IMG/VR virus record: IMGVR_UViG_3300020392_000032
Coordinates: 1-39,684 of that record
Reading direction: 5' to 3' (one strand)
Length of the DNA: 39,684 bases
Source: a virus
In this document: positions 1 through 9,400 of the stretch, in pieces
Layout of the letters: each line of letters starts with the position of its first letter
Position numbering within the stretch: the stretch's first letter is position 1
Made by a program: the position numbers and the translations under genes
The notes under the pieces: model-generated
The model's database searches: none
What the model was told of the DNA's origin: nothing
Seen by the model: the letters and a program-made list of their open reading frames with translations, nothing else

Positions 1-5
1 CTTTT

Positions 6-458
6 TTAGGAGACTTCTTGCCCATTAAAGTTATCAGAGTTATTACTATTTAGTATTCCATCTTTTAACATCTTTGATAATTCGCTTGTGGAACCAACAA
101 ATAATGCATTATTTGTGACAGTATTTTGTTTTTTAGGATTATCTTCTTCAATCTCTTTTACTTTCTTTTGCAAATCCATTAATTTATCAGTACTATCTGC
201 GACACTTTTGATTAATTGACCTGCGACTTCATATGCTCTTGGACTTGCAGTTTCACCAGCAACTTCCATGATTCCATTGATTGCCTCTTGACCTTTTTCA
301 ATTAATGAATATAAATTACCTCTTGTATAATCATAATCTTTACTCACATCATCAGTAAGTTTTTGAATTTGATTTTTTCTTTTTTGCTCTTTAACAATAT
401 CAGTTTCAACAGAATCAGTGTTGAAAGTATCATTTAATGAATCATAAGAGTTTTTCAT
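6..458 (-). CDS. 16: Terminase small subunit, T4 gp16-like
   Basis: This 150-aa protein is the probable small terminase subunit, which recognises concatemeric DNA and regulates the large terminase gp17 during packaging. T4 gp16 is 164 aa and shares the layout: an acidic N-terminus, a central helical core and a C-terminal segment ending in a short conserved block. Here the core has DYDYTRGNLYSLIEKG (about residues 41-56), then SPRAYEVAGQLIKS (about 72-85). The conserved tail NNALFVGSTSELSKML lies near residues 116-131, against 'NATVFMGSPTEL' in T4. It lies 2 nt downstream of gp15, in the T4 order 13-14-15-16. The large terminase would be expected just beyond the left edge of the window. The identification rests on motif memory plus synteny and is fairly secure. 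Confidence 0.88.
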   Translation of the reverse strand: MKNSYDSLNDTFNTDSVETDIVKEQKRKNQIQKLTDDVSKDYDYTRGNLYSLIEKGQEAINGIMEVAGETASPRAYEVAGQLIKSVADSTDKLMDLQKKVKEIEEDNPKKQNTVTNNALFVGSTSELSKMLKDGILNSNNSDNFNGQEVS

Positions 459-460
459 GA

Positions 461-1312
461 TTAGATATCTACTTTTCTTGTGGGACTAAAATCTTTAGAA
501 TCACCAAAGAATGATCTCTCTTCAGTAAATCCAAAGTCATCACCAGGTTCGATGAATGGTTCATCTGCAGTATCTATAACATTATCCTCATTATAATCTT
601 TTTTCGCCTTTGGAACAACAGTATATCTTTGAACTCTCTTTGCAGTCCTTGTATTTGTATCGGTATAGTAATCCAATTGAACTTTGCGAATAAGTCCTTC
701 TGGTGTTTTTGCGATATGACCAAACATGAAGGTTTTTGCAGTAAATGATAATGTGTATATTAATGCCCTTCTTGTTGAAAAATCTCCCTCATAGTCATCC
801 TGTTGAGATATACTATTCAATATCATTGGCACATCCCTTTTTTCACCGATTGATTTAACTAGATCAATTGATAATGTAAATCCTGGTTGAAAGAAAGGTA
901 ATATTTGTTCTAATATTTGCAAACCATCATCTTGCAATTTAACTAAAATATTTAATTCAAATCCCAAATTATAAGGAACAGGCATGAAAACTTTTTTTAA
1001 TTTATTACCATCTTCTTTATCTGGTGCCTTAAATGTTTGTGTAATACCTGCTTTTCGAGTTGAATCATATGATATTGATGATATCTCAAAGGACATTCTT
1101 GGTAAAGTAATCTGTGTTGCCTTATTAAGATCAGGTTGTTGTTGTATTCTTGCTAGAAATTTTTGTCTAGGTCCATAAGCGACTGGTACTTTAATATCAG
1201 ATAATTCGTTTCCTGCCTGATCTTCGTGACGAACATGTATATCATTAAACAGTGTACCGAATGCAATAACTGTCTTTCTTATAATTTCGTGATAAAAATA
1301 ATTTCCTAACAT
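461..1312 (-). CDS. 15: Tail sheath stabiliser / tail completion protein, T4 gp15-like
   Basis: This 283-aa protein matches the length of T4 gp15 (272 aa), which forms a hexameric ring capping the tail and joins it to the neck. The N-terminus MLGNYFYHEIIRKTVIAFGT is the signature start of this family in cyanomyoviruses. It is followed by a VPVAYGPRQKFLARI stretch (about residues 42-56) and a SMSFEISSISYD-like strand region. The C-terminus is polar and acidic, as expected for a variable tail. Its ATG shares one base with the last base of the gp14 stop codon, and gp16 follows after 2 nt, so the three are probably translated from one late transcript. No missing residues or frame problems are seen. 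Confidence 0.9.
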   Translation of the reverse strand: MLGNYFYHEIIRKTVIAFGTLFNDIHVRHEDQAGNELSDIKVPVAYGPRQKFLARIQQQPDLNKATQITLPRMSFEISSISYDSTRKAGITQTFKAPDKEDGNKLKKVFMPVPYNLGFELNILVKLQDDGLQILEQILPFFQPGFTLSIDLVKSIGEKRDVPMILNSISQQDDYEGDFSTRRALIYTLSFTAKTFMFGHIAKTPEGLIRKVQLDYYTDTNTRTAKRVQRYTVVPKAKKDYNEDNVIDTADEPFIEPGDDFGFTEERSFFGDSKDFSPTRKVDI

Positions 1313-2721
1313 TAGTAATCACCAAATGGATTTGATTCTGTGAAATCTAAAATAGAATCTGCTTCTGTCTCAAATATATCACCCTCATTATATTTATCGG
1401 TACTATCATCAGTATTAAAGGATGATACACTGAATAAAGCACCTGAAGTAAGTCCTTTGATATCTTCACCAGCAAAGAAACCAGAAATTGTACCACCAAT
1501 AGAAATATTGGAAATTGATAAAACACCTGTATCTTTATCCCAATTTTTAACTCTCGCTTGTGCTCCTGAACGCATTCCCTGAACAATCTCATTAAAGATA
1601 TAAGTTCCAATACCACTAATTGTCTCTGGATTAGATATAGTTATTGTTGGATTAGTTGTATATCCTCTACCTGCATTTTGAACGAAGATAGAATTTAATT
1701 GATTAAATCCACCTGATGGACCTATTGATGCGATTCCCACTGCTCTGTCAGCAGCAGTTCCAGCAGCAGGATTTGAAATTGTTACAGTTGGAGCAGTTCC
1801 AAATCCTATTCCATTATCTGTTATAATAAATTTAACAATACCTTGAGTAGACGTTTCAATTGAACATGTAGCTGCTGCACCAGTTCCTCCACCACCAGAG
1901 AATGTAATTATTGGTGGGGTGGTATAATTTGCACCAGCATTTGTCATTAATATTTTTTCTATTGATCTTACTCCTGCCCTTTCAGTAGTAAATGCAACTG
2001 CAGTCGCATTATCACCAATTGAACCACTAGGTGATGTACTAATTGATACTACTGGTGCTGATGTAAATCCTGAACCATCATTATTTAAGAAAATTTCACG
2101 AATATAACCTGTATTTCTTGATGCTATCGCTGTTGCAGTTCTTCCTAATCCAACTAATTTGAGAGTAGCGATATATCCTTCTTCTTGAACTTGAGTATCA
2201 ATAACATCAAGAGAAGTATCAATAATTTCATCCTCATATTCAAATAATTCACATTTGAGTTTATAAACGTAATTCTTTCCTAATTGATAAAATGGATCTT
2301 CGTGTTCTACAAATTTAATCTCAAATAACCTTTGCCCTAATGGGAAAAATACTAAATCACCCTCTCTAGGTCTGGAACCAAGTTCAATATCCTCTGATGA
2401 TACCATAAATGGTGCTATAAATTCCTCAAATCTTTCTTTTGATACAGTGAGTTCAACCTCATCTCTCAAACTCATACCAAATTTTGTTAATACATCTCCA
2501 GCACCTGAATAACCATCATATGAATTAACATACATTTCAACTGAAAAATTATCATCAAACTTTGATGCTGTTACTTCTTCAATAATTGTTGCTTTATTTA
2601 CAAATTTTCTAGGAATATATGTTACTTCTATACCATAAAGTCTCAGATGTTCATTTATAAGATCTTGTACTAATCTCTGTTCACCTTGCGATCCTTGTTG
2701 AAAATACGGATTTAATGCCAT
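1312..2721 (-). CDS. 14: Neck protein gp14-like, enlarged by tandem GSGY repeats
   Basis: Residues 1 to about 180 match the T4-like neck protein family. They begin MALNPYFQQGSQGEQRLVQD and contain GDLVFFPLGQRLFEIKFVEH, a typical gp14 core strand region. T4 gp14 is only 256 aa, whereas this protein is 469 aa. The extra length is mostly residues about 190-372, which hold four imperfect repeats of about 45 aa, each centred on an N-x-G-x-G-[YF] motif followed by a proline and a beta strand. A short C-terminal part (NEGDIFETEADSILDFTESN) resumes the conserved family. In T4, gp13 and gp14 form the neck complex that seals the packaged head before tail attachment. The gene lies 6 nt after gp13 and overlaps gp15 by one base. 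Confidence 0.88.
   Translation of the reverse strand: MALNPYFQQGSQGEQRLVQDLINEHLRLYGIEVTYIPRKFVNKATIIEEVTASKFDDNFSVEMYVNSYDGYSGAGDVLTKFGMSLRDEVELTVSKERFEEFIAPFMVSSEDIELGSRPREGDLVFFPLGQRLFEIKFVEHEDPFYQLGKNYVYKLKCELFEYEDEIIDTSLDVIDTQVQEEGYIATLKLVGLGRTATAIASRNTGYIREIFLNNDGSGFTSAPVVSISTSPSGSIGDNATAVAFTTERAGVRSIEKILMTNAGANYTTPPIITFSGGGGTGAAATCSIETSTQGIVKFIITDNGIGFGTAPTVTISNPAAGTAADRAVGIASIGPSGGFNQLNSIFVQNAGRGYTTNPTITISNPETISGIGTYIFNEIVQGMRSGAQARVKNWDKDTGVLSISNISIGGTISGFFAGEDIKGLTSGALFSVSSFNTDDSTDKYNEGDIFETEADSILDFTESNPFGDY
1610..2150 (-). repeat. Four tandem ~45-aa GSGY-type repeats inside gp14
   Basis: The encoded repeats start near NNDGSGFTSAPVVSIS, TNAGANYTTPPIITFSG, TDNGIGFGTAPTVTISN and QNAGRGYTTNPTITISN. 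The shared pattern is N-x-G-x-G-[YF]-x-x-x-P-x-[VI]-x-[IF]-S, followed by a Gly/Ala-rich loop such as GTGAAA or GTAADRAVG. The alternation of strand and Gly turn suggests a stacked beta fold. The same pattern occurs in three other virion proteins of this window. Confidence 0.8.
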
Positions 2722-2727
2722 TATTCA

Positions 2728-3549
2728 TCACCCAATAAAATCAAGAGGAGGCATTTCATAATCCATTGCTGATCTATCTCTTAACGCTTGCAATTCTTTT
2801 ACCCCTTCATCATAAATTTCTCTCCCATTTAATTCAATACCACCTGGTAATTTAGTTCCTCTAAATTTAAGCAAATTCTGACCCCATTGTTTTTTTATTA
2901 ATGCAGTAAAATATCTTTTAACAAAAGGTGCATTATATATTTGTTCTGTATCTATAGCACGGAAACAATCAATAACAATAAAATCACCCTCATCTTGTGC
3001 TCCCCAATCAATATCTAGATATAGTCTATCTTGTCTTTGATTAAATCTTATCTGTTTTTCAGTGGTCAACAAATGATCAATATCTTCAAGGTAAGTTTTT
3101 GTCATTGCATACTGTAATAAATTAACTGAGTTAAAATAATACAAATCATTTAAAAATAATTGATACTTTATACTAAACATTCCACCTGAAATAGAACTTG
3201 TATCAAACTTAAAAATTCTATTTACTCCTAATACATTCTCTGGAACTGCTAAAAAATTAGAAGTTTCATAAAAATTACTTTCAACTGTTACATTTGAAGT
3301 TGTTATACCAGTTGTAGTTACTATTCCAACTCCATCAGTCCCCTTTGCTGAACCTCTATCAATATCACCTTGAGTAATTTTATATTTCAAATACATTCTC
3401 TCAATACCATTATAATGACGTTCTTGATATATTTGAACAGTATCATTTACTGCATCATGAAGTTGTTCATCATCAATATTGATCTCTAGAACAGGTGCTC
3501 CTAATTGACGCAATCCGTAGTTTATAAGTTGTCCTCTATTTGATAGCAT
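2728..3549 (-). CDS. 13: Neck protein gp13-like (head completion)
   Basis: This 273-aa protein resembles T4 gp13 (309 aa), a neck component that works with gp14 on the filled head. The N-terminus MLSNRGQLINYGLRQLGAPV, followed by DDEQLHDAVNDTVQIYQERH (about residues 26-45), is the characteristic helical opening of this family in cyanophages. The C-terminus has a conserved block around KKQWGQNLLKFRGTKLPGG and a DRSAMDYEMPPLDFIG ending. It starts 2 nt after the stop of a 58-aa coiled-coil gene and precedes gp14, in the order expected for T4-like viruses. The protein seems intact and of normal size. Confidence 0.9.
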   Translation of the reverse strand: MLSNRGQLINYGLRQLGAPVLEINIDDEQLHDAVNDTVQIYQERHYNGIERMYLKYKITQGDIDRGSAKGTDGVGIVTTTGITTSNVTVESNFYETSNFLAVPENVLGVNRIFKFDTSSISGGMFSIKYQLFLNDLYYFNSVNLLQYAMTKTYLEDIDHLLTTEKQIRFNQRQDRLYLDIDWGAQDEGDFIVIDCFRAIDTEQIYNAPFVKRYFTALIKKQWGQNLLKFRGTKLPGGIELNGREIYDEGVKELQALRDRSAMDYEMPPLDFIG

Positions 3550-3551
3550 AT

Positions 3552-3728
3552 TTAATCACCTTTTAGATTTGCGATTTCTTCTAGAAGTTCTTGTTTTTCT
3601 CTCTCAAAATCATTTTTTAAAGTTTGTAATTTTGCCTCTAATAAAACATTTTGATTTAATGCTGCTGATAATCTAGAATTATATAAGTTAACAAGTACGT
3701 TAACATCCACTTCACTGTTTTGTTGCAT
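3552..3728 (-). CDS. 58-aa coiled-coil mini-protein between fibre and neck genes
   Basis: This short gene is read from ATG at 3728 to TAA at 3552 and encodes 58 aa. It starts MQQNSEVDVNVLVNLYNSRL. The rest is a heptad-like helix (LLEAKLQTLKNDFEREKQEL, about residues 29-48) ending in NLKGD, which predicts a coiled coil. The ATG overlaps the stop of the upstream fibre gene (TGATG). It is preceded by a strong ribosome-binding site, GGAGG, 9 nt upstream, and it ends 2 nt before gp13. I recall small proteins of this type at this position in other T4-like cyanophages, but the function is unknown. A fibre trimerisation or chaperone-like role is only a guess from the coiled coil and the neighbours. 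Confidence 0.8.
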   Translation of the reverse strand: MQQNSEVDVNVLVNLYNSRLSAALNQNVLLEAKLQTLKNDFEREKQELLEEIANLKGD

Positions 3729-5443
3729 CAAAAGGTTCCTCCGTCTAGGGTTGAAGTCCAGTGTGGTTTATTAACATATGTAGTCGCTACACTAGATGGT
3801 GCTGCAAGGTTTGCAGTTCCACCACTCTGTCCTTCTCTAATCAGTGTATTAGAGTTATTGAATGTTCCCTCAACACCAACGAGAGGGACAGATGTTGCTG
3901 CATTAACAGCACTCTCAACGACACCAAAAGCATTTGTGCTTGCTTGTTTTACAATATCACCTTGGGCAAGTGTTACATTACCTGGCATTGTCAGTACAAC
4001 TTTGGTAACAGCAGTTAATACTTGTTTTGATGTAATAGTTGGGGATGCAGGAGCATTTGTAGATCTCTGTAATCCCTCACTATCAAACCATACAACACCA
4101 CCTGAACTGAAGTTACCTGACTGGTAATAGATACCTTTAACATCTAAGAAACCTTTTGTACCAGTTACAACACTTGCTGAGATAGTTGCATCGGGAACAT
4201 AAGTCCATCTACGACTATTATCACCATGTGTTCCGTGATTACCTGTTCCAGCAGTGCTAGATGCGATTGAACTGTCATCTAGTCCAAAGAAACCCTCACT
4301 TGTATTTGCTGTTCCAATTCCAGTATTATATTTAAAACTTAAACCACGGTCAGTATTAGTGTCTGTTGCGTGTACAACTGTGATTGAAGTTTGTGTGCTA
4401 ATTCCAGCAGTGGTTGTACCTTGGAAGGTAAGCATTTTTGCACCACTGTTAATCGCTGTAACTGTTGTAATACCACTTGCAGAGAAGTTTGCATGTAAAA
4501 GAGTGTCATTAACAGCAATACCTGTCACTTGATCAACTATGACAGTGGAAACACCAGATTGAACTGTCACCATTACAGTTCTACTACTTGTAACATCACC
4601 GACTGTCAATATAGGATCATTTACAGTTGATTGAGTGGAGTTAACTGTGGTAGTTGTACCGTCAACTTGTAAGTTACCTTTAATAATAACATTACCTTCA
4701 TTACTTAAACCATCTGGATATGGATCAATGAAAATAGTATTATCAGCACCTGCGAGTGAAGCAATAATATTATTTTCAATTCTTATATTACCAAATTTTG
4801 CATTACCACCACTAACAATGATATCTCCACCTACAACGACATTTTTTGCTACCCCAATACCACCAGCAAAAGATACAGATCCATCAGTGTTTGTGGTTGC
4901 TTGAGTTGCATTTGTAAATACTACTCTACCTTTTGTATCATCATCTGATCCTATTTCGAGTTTATCTTGACCTGTTTCATCATATCTTATAAAAGCATCA
5001 GGATCAGCAGTTCCATTAACTCCACCACCAAAACTTAGTTTTGTATCATCGGGTATTACAACGTCACCTGAACCATTTGGATTGACAATTATATCACCAT
5101 CAGTATTTGTGGATGAAAATTGATTACCATCTAATCTTAAATTATCTACATTCCATAAATCTATCTTTCGATCACTATCAAGAATTGCTACAATACCACC
5201 ATCACTATTTCTTGTATTGGTAACACCTGCAAGAGTACCTGCAGTGTGTTCCATCATAGATGTATAAAAGTGTCCCGCAACTGGATTACAGTTCGATCCA
5301 TCATCTCCTAAAAATACTCTATCCTTATATTGATTAGTACCACCGAAGCTACCGATACCAGTAACATACGCTAATTCACCCCAATTCAAACTAGCAGGTT
5401 TGGCTGTTCCCGATGATCGTTTGATTCTAATTATACTAGCCAT
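3728..5443 (-). CDS. Tail/neck fibre-like virion protein
   Basis: This 571-aa protein is rich in Gly, Thr, Ser, Val and Asn with a beta-repetitive look, typical of phage fibres. The N-terminus MASIIRIKRSSGTAKPASLN with LNWGELAYV is a recurring opening in cyanophage fibre-like proteins. A later block, VIIKGNLQVDGTTTTVNST (about residues 249-267), with DPILTVGD following, is also familiar from them. Its position between the gp10-like gene and gp13 corresponds to T4 gp12/wac, so it may act as a short fibre or whisker. This is inference from synteny, not sequence similarity to T4. A GGAGG ribosome-binding site lies 11 nt before the ATG, inside the end of the upstream 76-aa gene. The receptor or partner is unknown. 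Confidence 0.75.
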   Translation of the reverse strand: MASIIRIKRSSGTAKPASLNWGELAYVTGIGSFGGTNQYKDRVFLGDDGSNCNPVAGHFYTSMMEHTAGTLAGVTNTRNSDGGIVAILDSDRKIDLWNVDNLRLDGNQFSSTNTDGDIIVNPNGSGDVVIPDDTKLSFGGGVNGTADPDAFIRYDETGQDKLEIGSDDDTKGRVVFTNATQATTNTDGSVSFAGGIGVAKNVVVGGDIIVSGGNAKFGNIRIENNIIASLAGADNTIFIDPYPDGLSNEGNVIIKGNLQVDGTTTTVNSTQSTVNDPILTVGDVTSSRTVMVTVQSGVSTVIVDQVTGIAVNDTLLHANFSASGITTVTAINSGAKMLTFQGTTTAGISTQTSITVVHATDTNTDRGLSFKYNTGIGTANTSEGFFGLDDSSIASSTAGTGNHGTHGDNSRRWTYVPDATISASVVTGTKGFLDVKGIYYQSGNFSSGGVVWFDSEGLQRSTNAPASPTITSKQVLTAVTKVVLTMPGNVTLAQGDIVKQASTNAFGVVESAVNAATSVPLVGVEGTFNNSNTLIREGQSGGTANLAAPSSVATTYVNKPHWTSTLDGGTF

Positions 5444-5444
5444 T

Positions 5445-5675
5445 TCAGAAATTTCCTCCGTTGATGTCTAAATTCTGTGTTGCACCTGGCGTTAATTCTA
5501 AGGTTGCATCAAATTTTTGTGTAGTACTATTAAAAACTAGAACCATACCATTTTGTAAGGTTCCAACTACATTCACATCACTTAACTCTGCTAATGATAA
5601 GGTTTGGGCACCTGCCAGAGATGAAATAACCCTCGTGGCATTCTGTTGTCCAACTCTGACTTTTATATCTGCCAT
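5445..5675 (-). CDS. 76-aa conserved phage structural protein
   Basis: This 76-aa protein begins MADIKVRVGQQNATRVISSL and carries a SLAELSDVNVVGTLQNGMVL block followed by FNSTTQKFDATLEL. I recognise this kind of short protein next to fibre genes in T4-like cyanophages. The 'L-x-D-V-x ... NG-x-V-L-x-[FY]-N-x-x-x-x-x-[FW]' pattern is also common as a repeated unit in phage fibre N-termini. It ends NGGNF, and the Gly-Gly codons form the GGAGG ribosome-binding site of the fibre gene 1 nt downstream. It is the first gene after a T4-type late promoter. It probably forms part of the fibre attachment structure, but the exact role is unknown. Confidence 0.75.
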   Translation of the reverse strand: MADIKVRVGQQNATRVISSLAGAQTLSLAELSDVNVVGTLQNGMVLVFNSTTQKFDATLELTPGATQNLDINGGNF

Positions 5676-5701
5676 CTATGTAAGCAATTCAGATCTGGAA
5701 G

Positions 5702-5709
5702 TATTTATA
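5702..5709 (-). promoter_or_regulatory. T4-type late promoter (TATAAATA)
   Basis: The minus strand reads TATAAATA, an exact match to the T4 late -10 consensus recognised by gp55-programmed RNA polymerase. It sits in the only gap of this region, between the stop at 5714 and the ATG at 5675, 26 nt before that ATG. It would drive the 76-aa gene, fibre, coiled-coil, gp13, gp14, gp15 and gp16 unit. Confidence 0.75.
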
Positions 5710-5713
5710 TTTA

Positions 5714-5926
5714 CTATGAGTTTATCTTTGAAGCAAGGTCATTTAGCAGTGATTTTAATTCTTCAATCTCATTTTTCATCTTATCCATCTGCTCTTCCTT
5801 TTCTTTATTTTTTCTTCGAGTCGCTATGTAATTTTCATATGACATTTGGTCTCTATTAACTATTGCACCTGAATTCATATCACGATATAAGTTACTATGA
5901 CCTTCTACTGGGATCATTTTACTCAT
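5714..5926 (-). CDS. 70-aa conserved phage protein with C-terminal coiled coil
   Basis: This small protein starts MSKMIPVEGHSNLYRDMNSG and continues AIVNRDQMSYENYIATRRKN, a compact conserved motif (EGHSNLYRD...GAIVN) found in small proteins of many T4-like phages. Residues about 41-68 form a charged heptad-like helix (EQMDKMKNEIEELKSLLNDL), predicting a coiled coil. Its ATG overlaps the stop of the upstream 172-aa gene by four bases (ATGA). A second in-frame ATG (codon 4) is an alternative start. It is the last gene of its late unit, just before the next late promoter. The function is not known to me. The fixed place among baseplate genes suggests an assembly or minor virion role. Confidence 0.75.
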   Translation of the reverse strand: MSKMIPVEGHSNLYRDMNSGAIVNRDQMSYENYIATRRKNKEKEEQMDKMKNEIEELKSLLNDLASKINS

Positions 5927-6441
5927 TTTCCTAATTTGTCATCAATTTCTTTATTTGCTTTTCTCTTTGCTTTCATATTCTCTTTTTGTCTACTCAATAA
6001 TTCTTTAACGTAGTCTGCTGGACTCTTACCTTTCATTTCAGGAGTTCTATATTTTTTTCCTTTTACATCTTCTGGTTTAACAGATAGACCTTCTTTATAT
6101 TTTTTAAATCCTTTTTGGAACTCTTGTTTAATAATATCTCTTTTTCTTATTTTTGGTAATGGTTCACCTGGTGTTTTACCTAATGCTTTACCAACTTCCT
6201 CTTCTTCCGCTCTTTTTCTTTGTTTAATTTCCTCTTCACCCTTATCTTGATTACTTGTTTTTGATTGAAGCACGTTTGCAATCCCAAGTCCTACTGGGAT
6301 TGCTGTGCCAAACTTTAAAGCACCTGAAGCAAATTTTGCAATTTTAGGTAATTTTGATGCAACACTTACAATTTTAGGTAAGGCAGTTACTAATGCAGCT
6401 GCCTCATTTACTTCTTTATTAAATTGCTTAAAGGTTTTCAT
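5923..6441 (-). CDS. Basic virion-associated protein with capsid-targeting-like N-terminus
   Basis: This 172-aa protein has three visible parts. Residues 1-11, MKTFKQFNKEV, closely resemble the T4 capsid-targeting sequence of internal protein III (MKTYQEFIAEA), which the prohead protease removes. Residues about 14-60 are hydrophobic with Lys spacing (LPKIVSVASKLPKIAKFASG, then GTAIPVGLGIANVL), like an amphipathic or membrane-active helix pair. The rest is very basic and helical, with no recognised domain. The gene overlaps both neighbours at its ends: its ATG shares a base with the gp10-like stop codon, and its TGA overlaps the next ATG. The targeting idea is inference. It could equally be an ordinary baseplate-associated protein, since this N-terminus occurs on several phage proteins. 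Confidence 0.65.
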   Translation of the reverse strand: MKTFKQFNKEVNEAAALVTALPKIVSVASKLPKIAKFASGALKFGTAIPVGLGIANVLQSKTSNQDKGEEEIKQRKRAEEEEVGKALGKTPGEPLPKIRKRDIIKQEFQKGFKKYKEGLSVKPEDVKGKKYRTPEMKGKSPADYVKELLSRQKENMKAKRKANKEIDDKLGK

Positions 6442-9400
6442 TATGCTAATGCAATTGCTCTAAAGTCTTTTAATCTAACATTTACACATTCATTCGTTGA
6501 TATCATAACTATCTTGATTGCAAAACCATCAAATGGTTCTAAATCATCAATTGAGAATTGATATTCACTAAACTCATTCACAGAATTTTTTCTAACAAAT
6601 GAATCTGCCCTTCCGTCATTTTGAGCAGGATCGATAATTTTATCTCCAAAACCATCACCATCTAAATCATCCATATTTTTGAAACCAGGAAATGCCCTAT
6701 AAGTTTGAGATACTTCACTAGAATCAAAACTGAATAGTCTATAAAATACTCTGAAATCTGATTCTGGTAATACACTTGCTCCAACTAAAACCTTAAGAGA
6801 AGTAGCAGGATTCTCTAATGTTACTGGTCGTGATACAAATATAGAACTATGAGGATCACCTGATAACTGGAATGTTCTACCATCAGTTGCATAATCATTC
6901 ACCCCAATTGGATTATCAATTTTATTCCTTCCAAGAATAAAGGTTGCATTTTTTACATCTAATACAGGTGAAAGGTTTGAATCAGTTGATGACATATTGA
7001 TATTCAATGTTAATGATTTATTTTTAGGAATATCAGTTAGATATTCTGCTTCATTAATTTTAGATGCCACTAATCGAGGTGAATCAAAAAATGTTGTTTC
7101 GTTAAGAGTAGTTGCATCAAATCCTTTATCAACAAATGATGCCTCATTACCACCTGCACTTTGACCACTGACTGTTCTTATGCTACTTTGAACTCTCGTT
7201 GACTTACCTGGTGTAATCACATTAAATTGTGGACTCAATGAACAGTATTGTTGGTTTTGAGAGATAGCACTATTACTACCACCAAATGCTTTTTCATTTG
7301 TAAAACATAATAATTGATCTTCAACTCTATTAGAATCAACATTTGCCATGTTAACACTTAAATTATAAGTATCAAATGTATCATCAAATGATGAAACGAT
7401 AAAGTCAGTATTGATTCCAACTAATGAAACTCCACTTGCTTCATATACTTGTATATCAGAACCGATTTGATGAGAAACTATTGTTGTATCAAATAAACCT
7501 CTGGTCAACGTTAGTTTACCGCTACCTATTTCATAACTCACTATTTCACTACCTATTATGGCAATGCCACTTTCAGTTGTAATACCATTAAATGATTTAA
7601 ATGGTGCAAGATCAGGTACATCAACTGATGTTGACTCAGGTGTAATTAATGATGTTGTTTGAACTTTAACTGTATCTGGTTTAATATTAGTAACTCTAAC
7701 TTTATTATTGTTACTATGATGTGCATGATTAAATTGTGTCACCTCAAATACATTACCAGTAAATTTAGGACTTGTGACAGTAGAGTCACCACTTAATGAT
7801 GCATTAGATTTTTTAGCAGGTGTATCATTATTAGATCCATATTCAACTAATCTGCGATTTGTTGATTGGACAAATTTTTCACCCTGAACATCAGTAAGGT
7901 AAAGATGAGTAAATGGACTCACAATACTAGTAACAATTGCTCTTACACCAGATCCTTTTGTATAAGTATTATCAGTTGGATCAATATCAATAATATCACC
8001 CACAACATAACCACTTCCAGCACTTCCAGAAGTAACTGATAAACTTTCAATTTTACCAGATCCTGTCGCACCAGTGGTTGAATCAGATGTCAAAGTTACA
8101 TCAACTTGAAGTCCTTCACCTAGTCCAGTTTTTGATATTGTCTGCATGTTATTAAGATTTGCTCCAGAGTTGTTAACAAAAAGATAATCAGATCCTTTTG
8201 CAATAACTTCAATTCCTGAAACTGCTCCACCTTGTGCTTCTACGATACCTGTAATTGCCACATTTTGATCAGCAACTAAAGTTCCACTTGTATCAGTTTG
8301 TGATACTTTTCTTCCTATTGGGAAATTACCATCAGTGCAGTCTGCACCAGTAACTGGAACTCTTAATTTTCTTGGTAATGAACGCAATGGATTTTGTGGT
8401 AATTGACGAGTATTACCATTTCCTGGTTTAATTGGTGTATTATAGAAAGTTACAGTTCCTGACTCAACAAATGATGCTTTACGTAATTTAAATGTCAAAT
8501 CTTCGTACTGACTTGCAGTCCAAATTGTACCATTTTGAGATTTAAATAAACTACCTCCAATATATTGTTTTCCAATTTGAACATCGTCAACATTTGGTAG
8601 TACAGTTGTTTTTACTGATTTTTCACCCATTCTCGCACACCACATTTCATATAAATCTGAACTTGGTGATAAGAATACTAAGGCATACTCACGATTTGGT
8701 TCAAGATATATTGGTGATGGGAATTTAATAGTTGTCGCAACTGATGCATCATTTGAAACATTAATTTGATCTGGATTCAAAGATACTTGTGCAAAATCTT
8801 GTACAAGTAAGTTTGTTGGTGTACCAAGTTCAACAGTTCTTAATTCAACAAATAATTTCTTATTAGGATCTTTTGCACCAAAGAAAACATCAAATGATGT
8901 TAAAAATGCACCAGTTTCATCTGTTGTGAAAGTTTGTGCTAGTGGATCTCTTCTTGGTGCCTCAATGAACTGTGTATCAGTATCTTTCTTGGTATTGATA
9001 ATAGTTGTTATTTCATTTGGTCTTTGAGGGGGTGGGGGTGGATTTCTTACACCAACGGTGTTGGTTGTTTGTGTAATAATAACACCACTTCCTGTAAATG
9101 TACCAGTTGCATCACTAGCGAGAGCAGTAGAACCAGGTAAAGGTATAGTTCCCTCAGATGCAGCAGTTATTCTAAATGTTTTAGTTCCAGTGCGGAAAAC
9201 ATTTGGTGGTTTTGGTTTTGCATTTGCATTTCTAAAGAAGAATGAACCAAGTAGATCTCCCCAATTATCAGATATTAAATCAATATTTGTAACTGTTGCT
9301 TGAGCACCACTCTTCTCACCCGTAATGATCGCACCTTTAACAACATATCCAAAATAATCTTCATTATTGGCGAGTGATGTTACGTCTATATTTAAAAGTC

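Noticed and set aside
1347-1616. A second minus-strand frame inside gp14 (1347-1616)
   Set aside because: It lies wholly inside gp14 in another frame, with unlikely composition and no support for a separate start.
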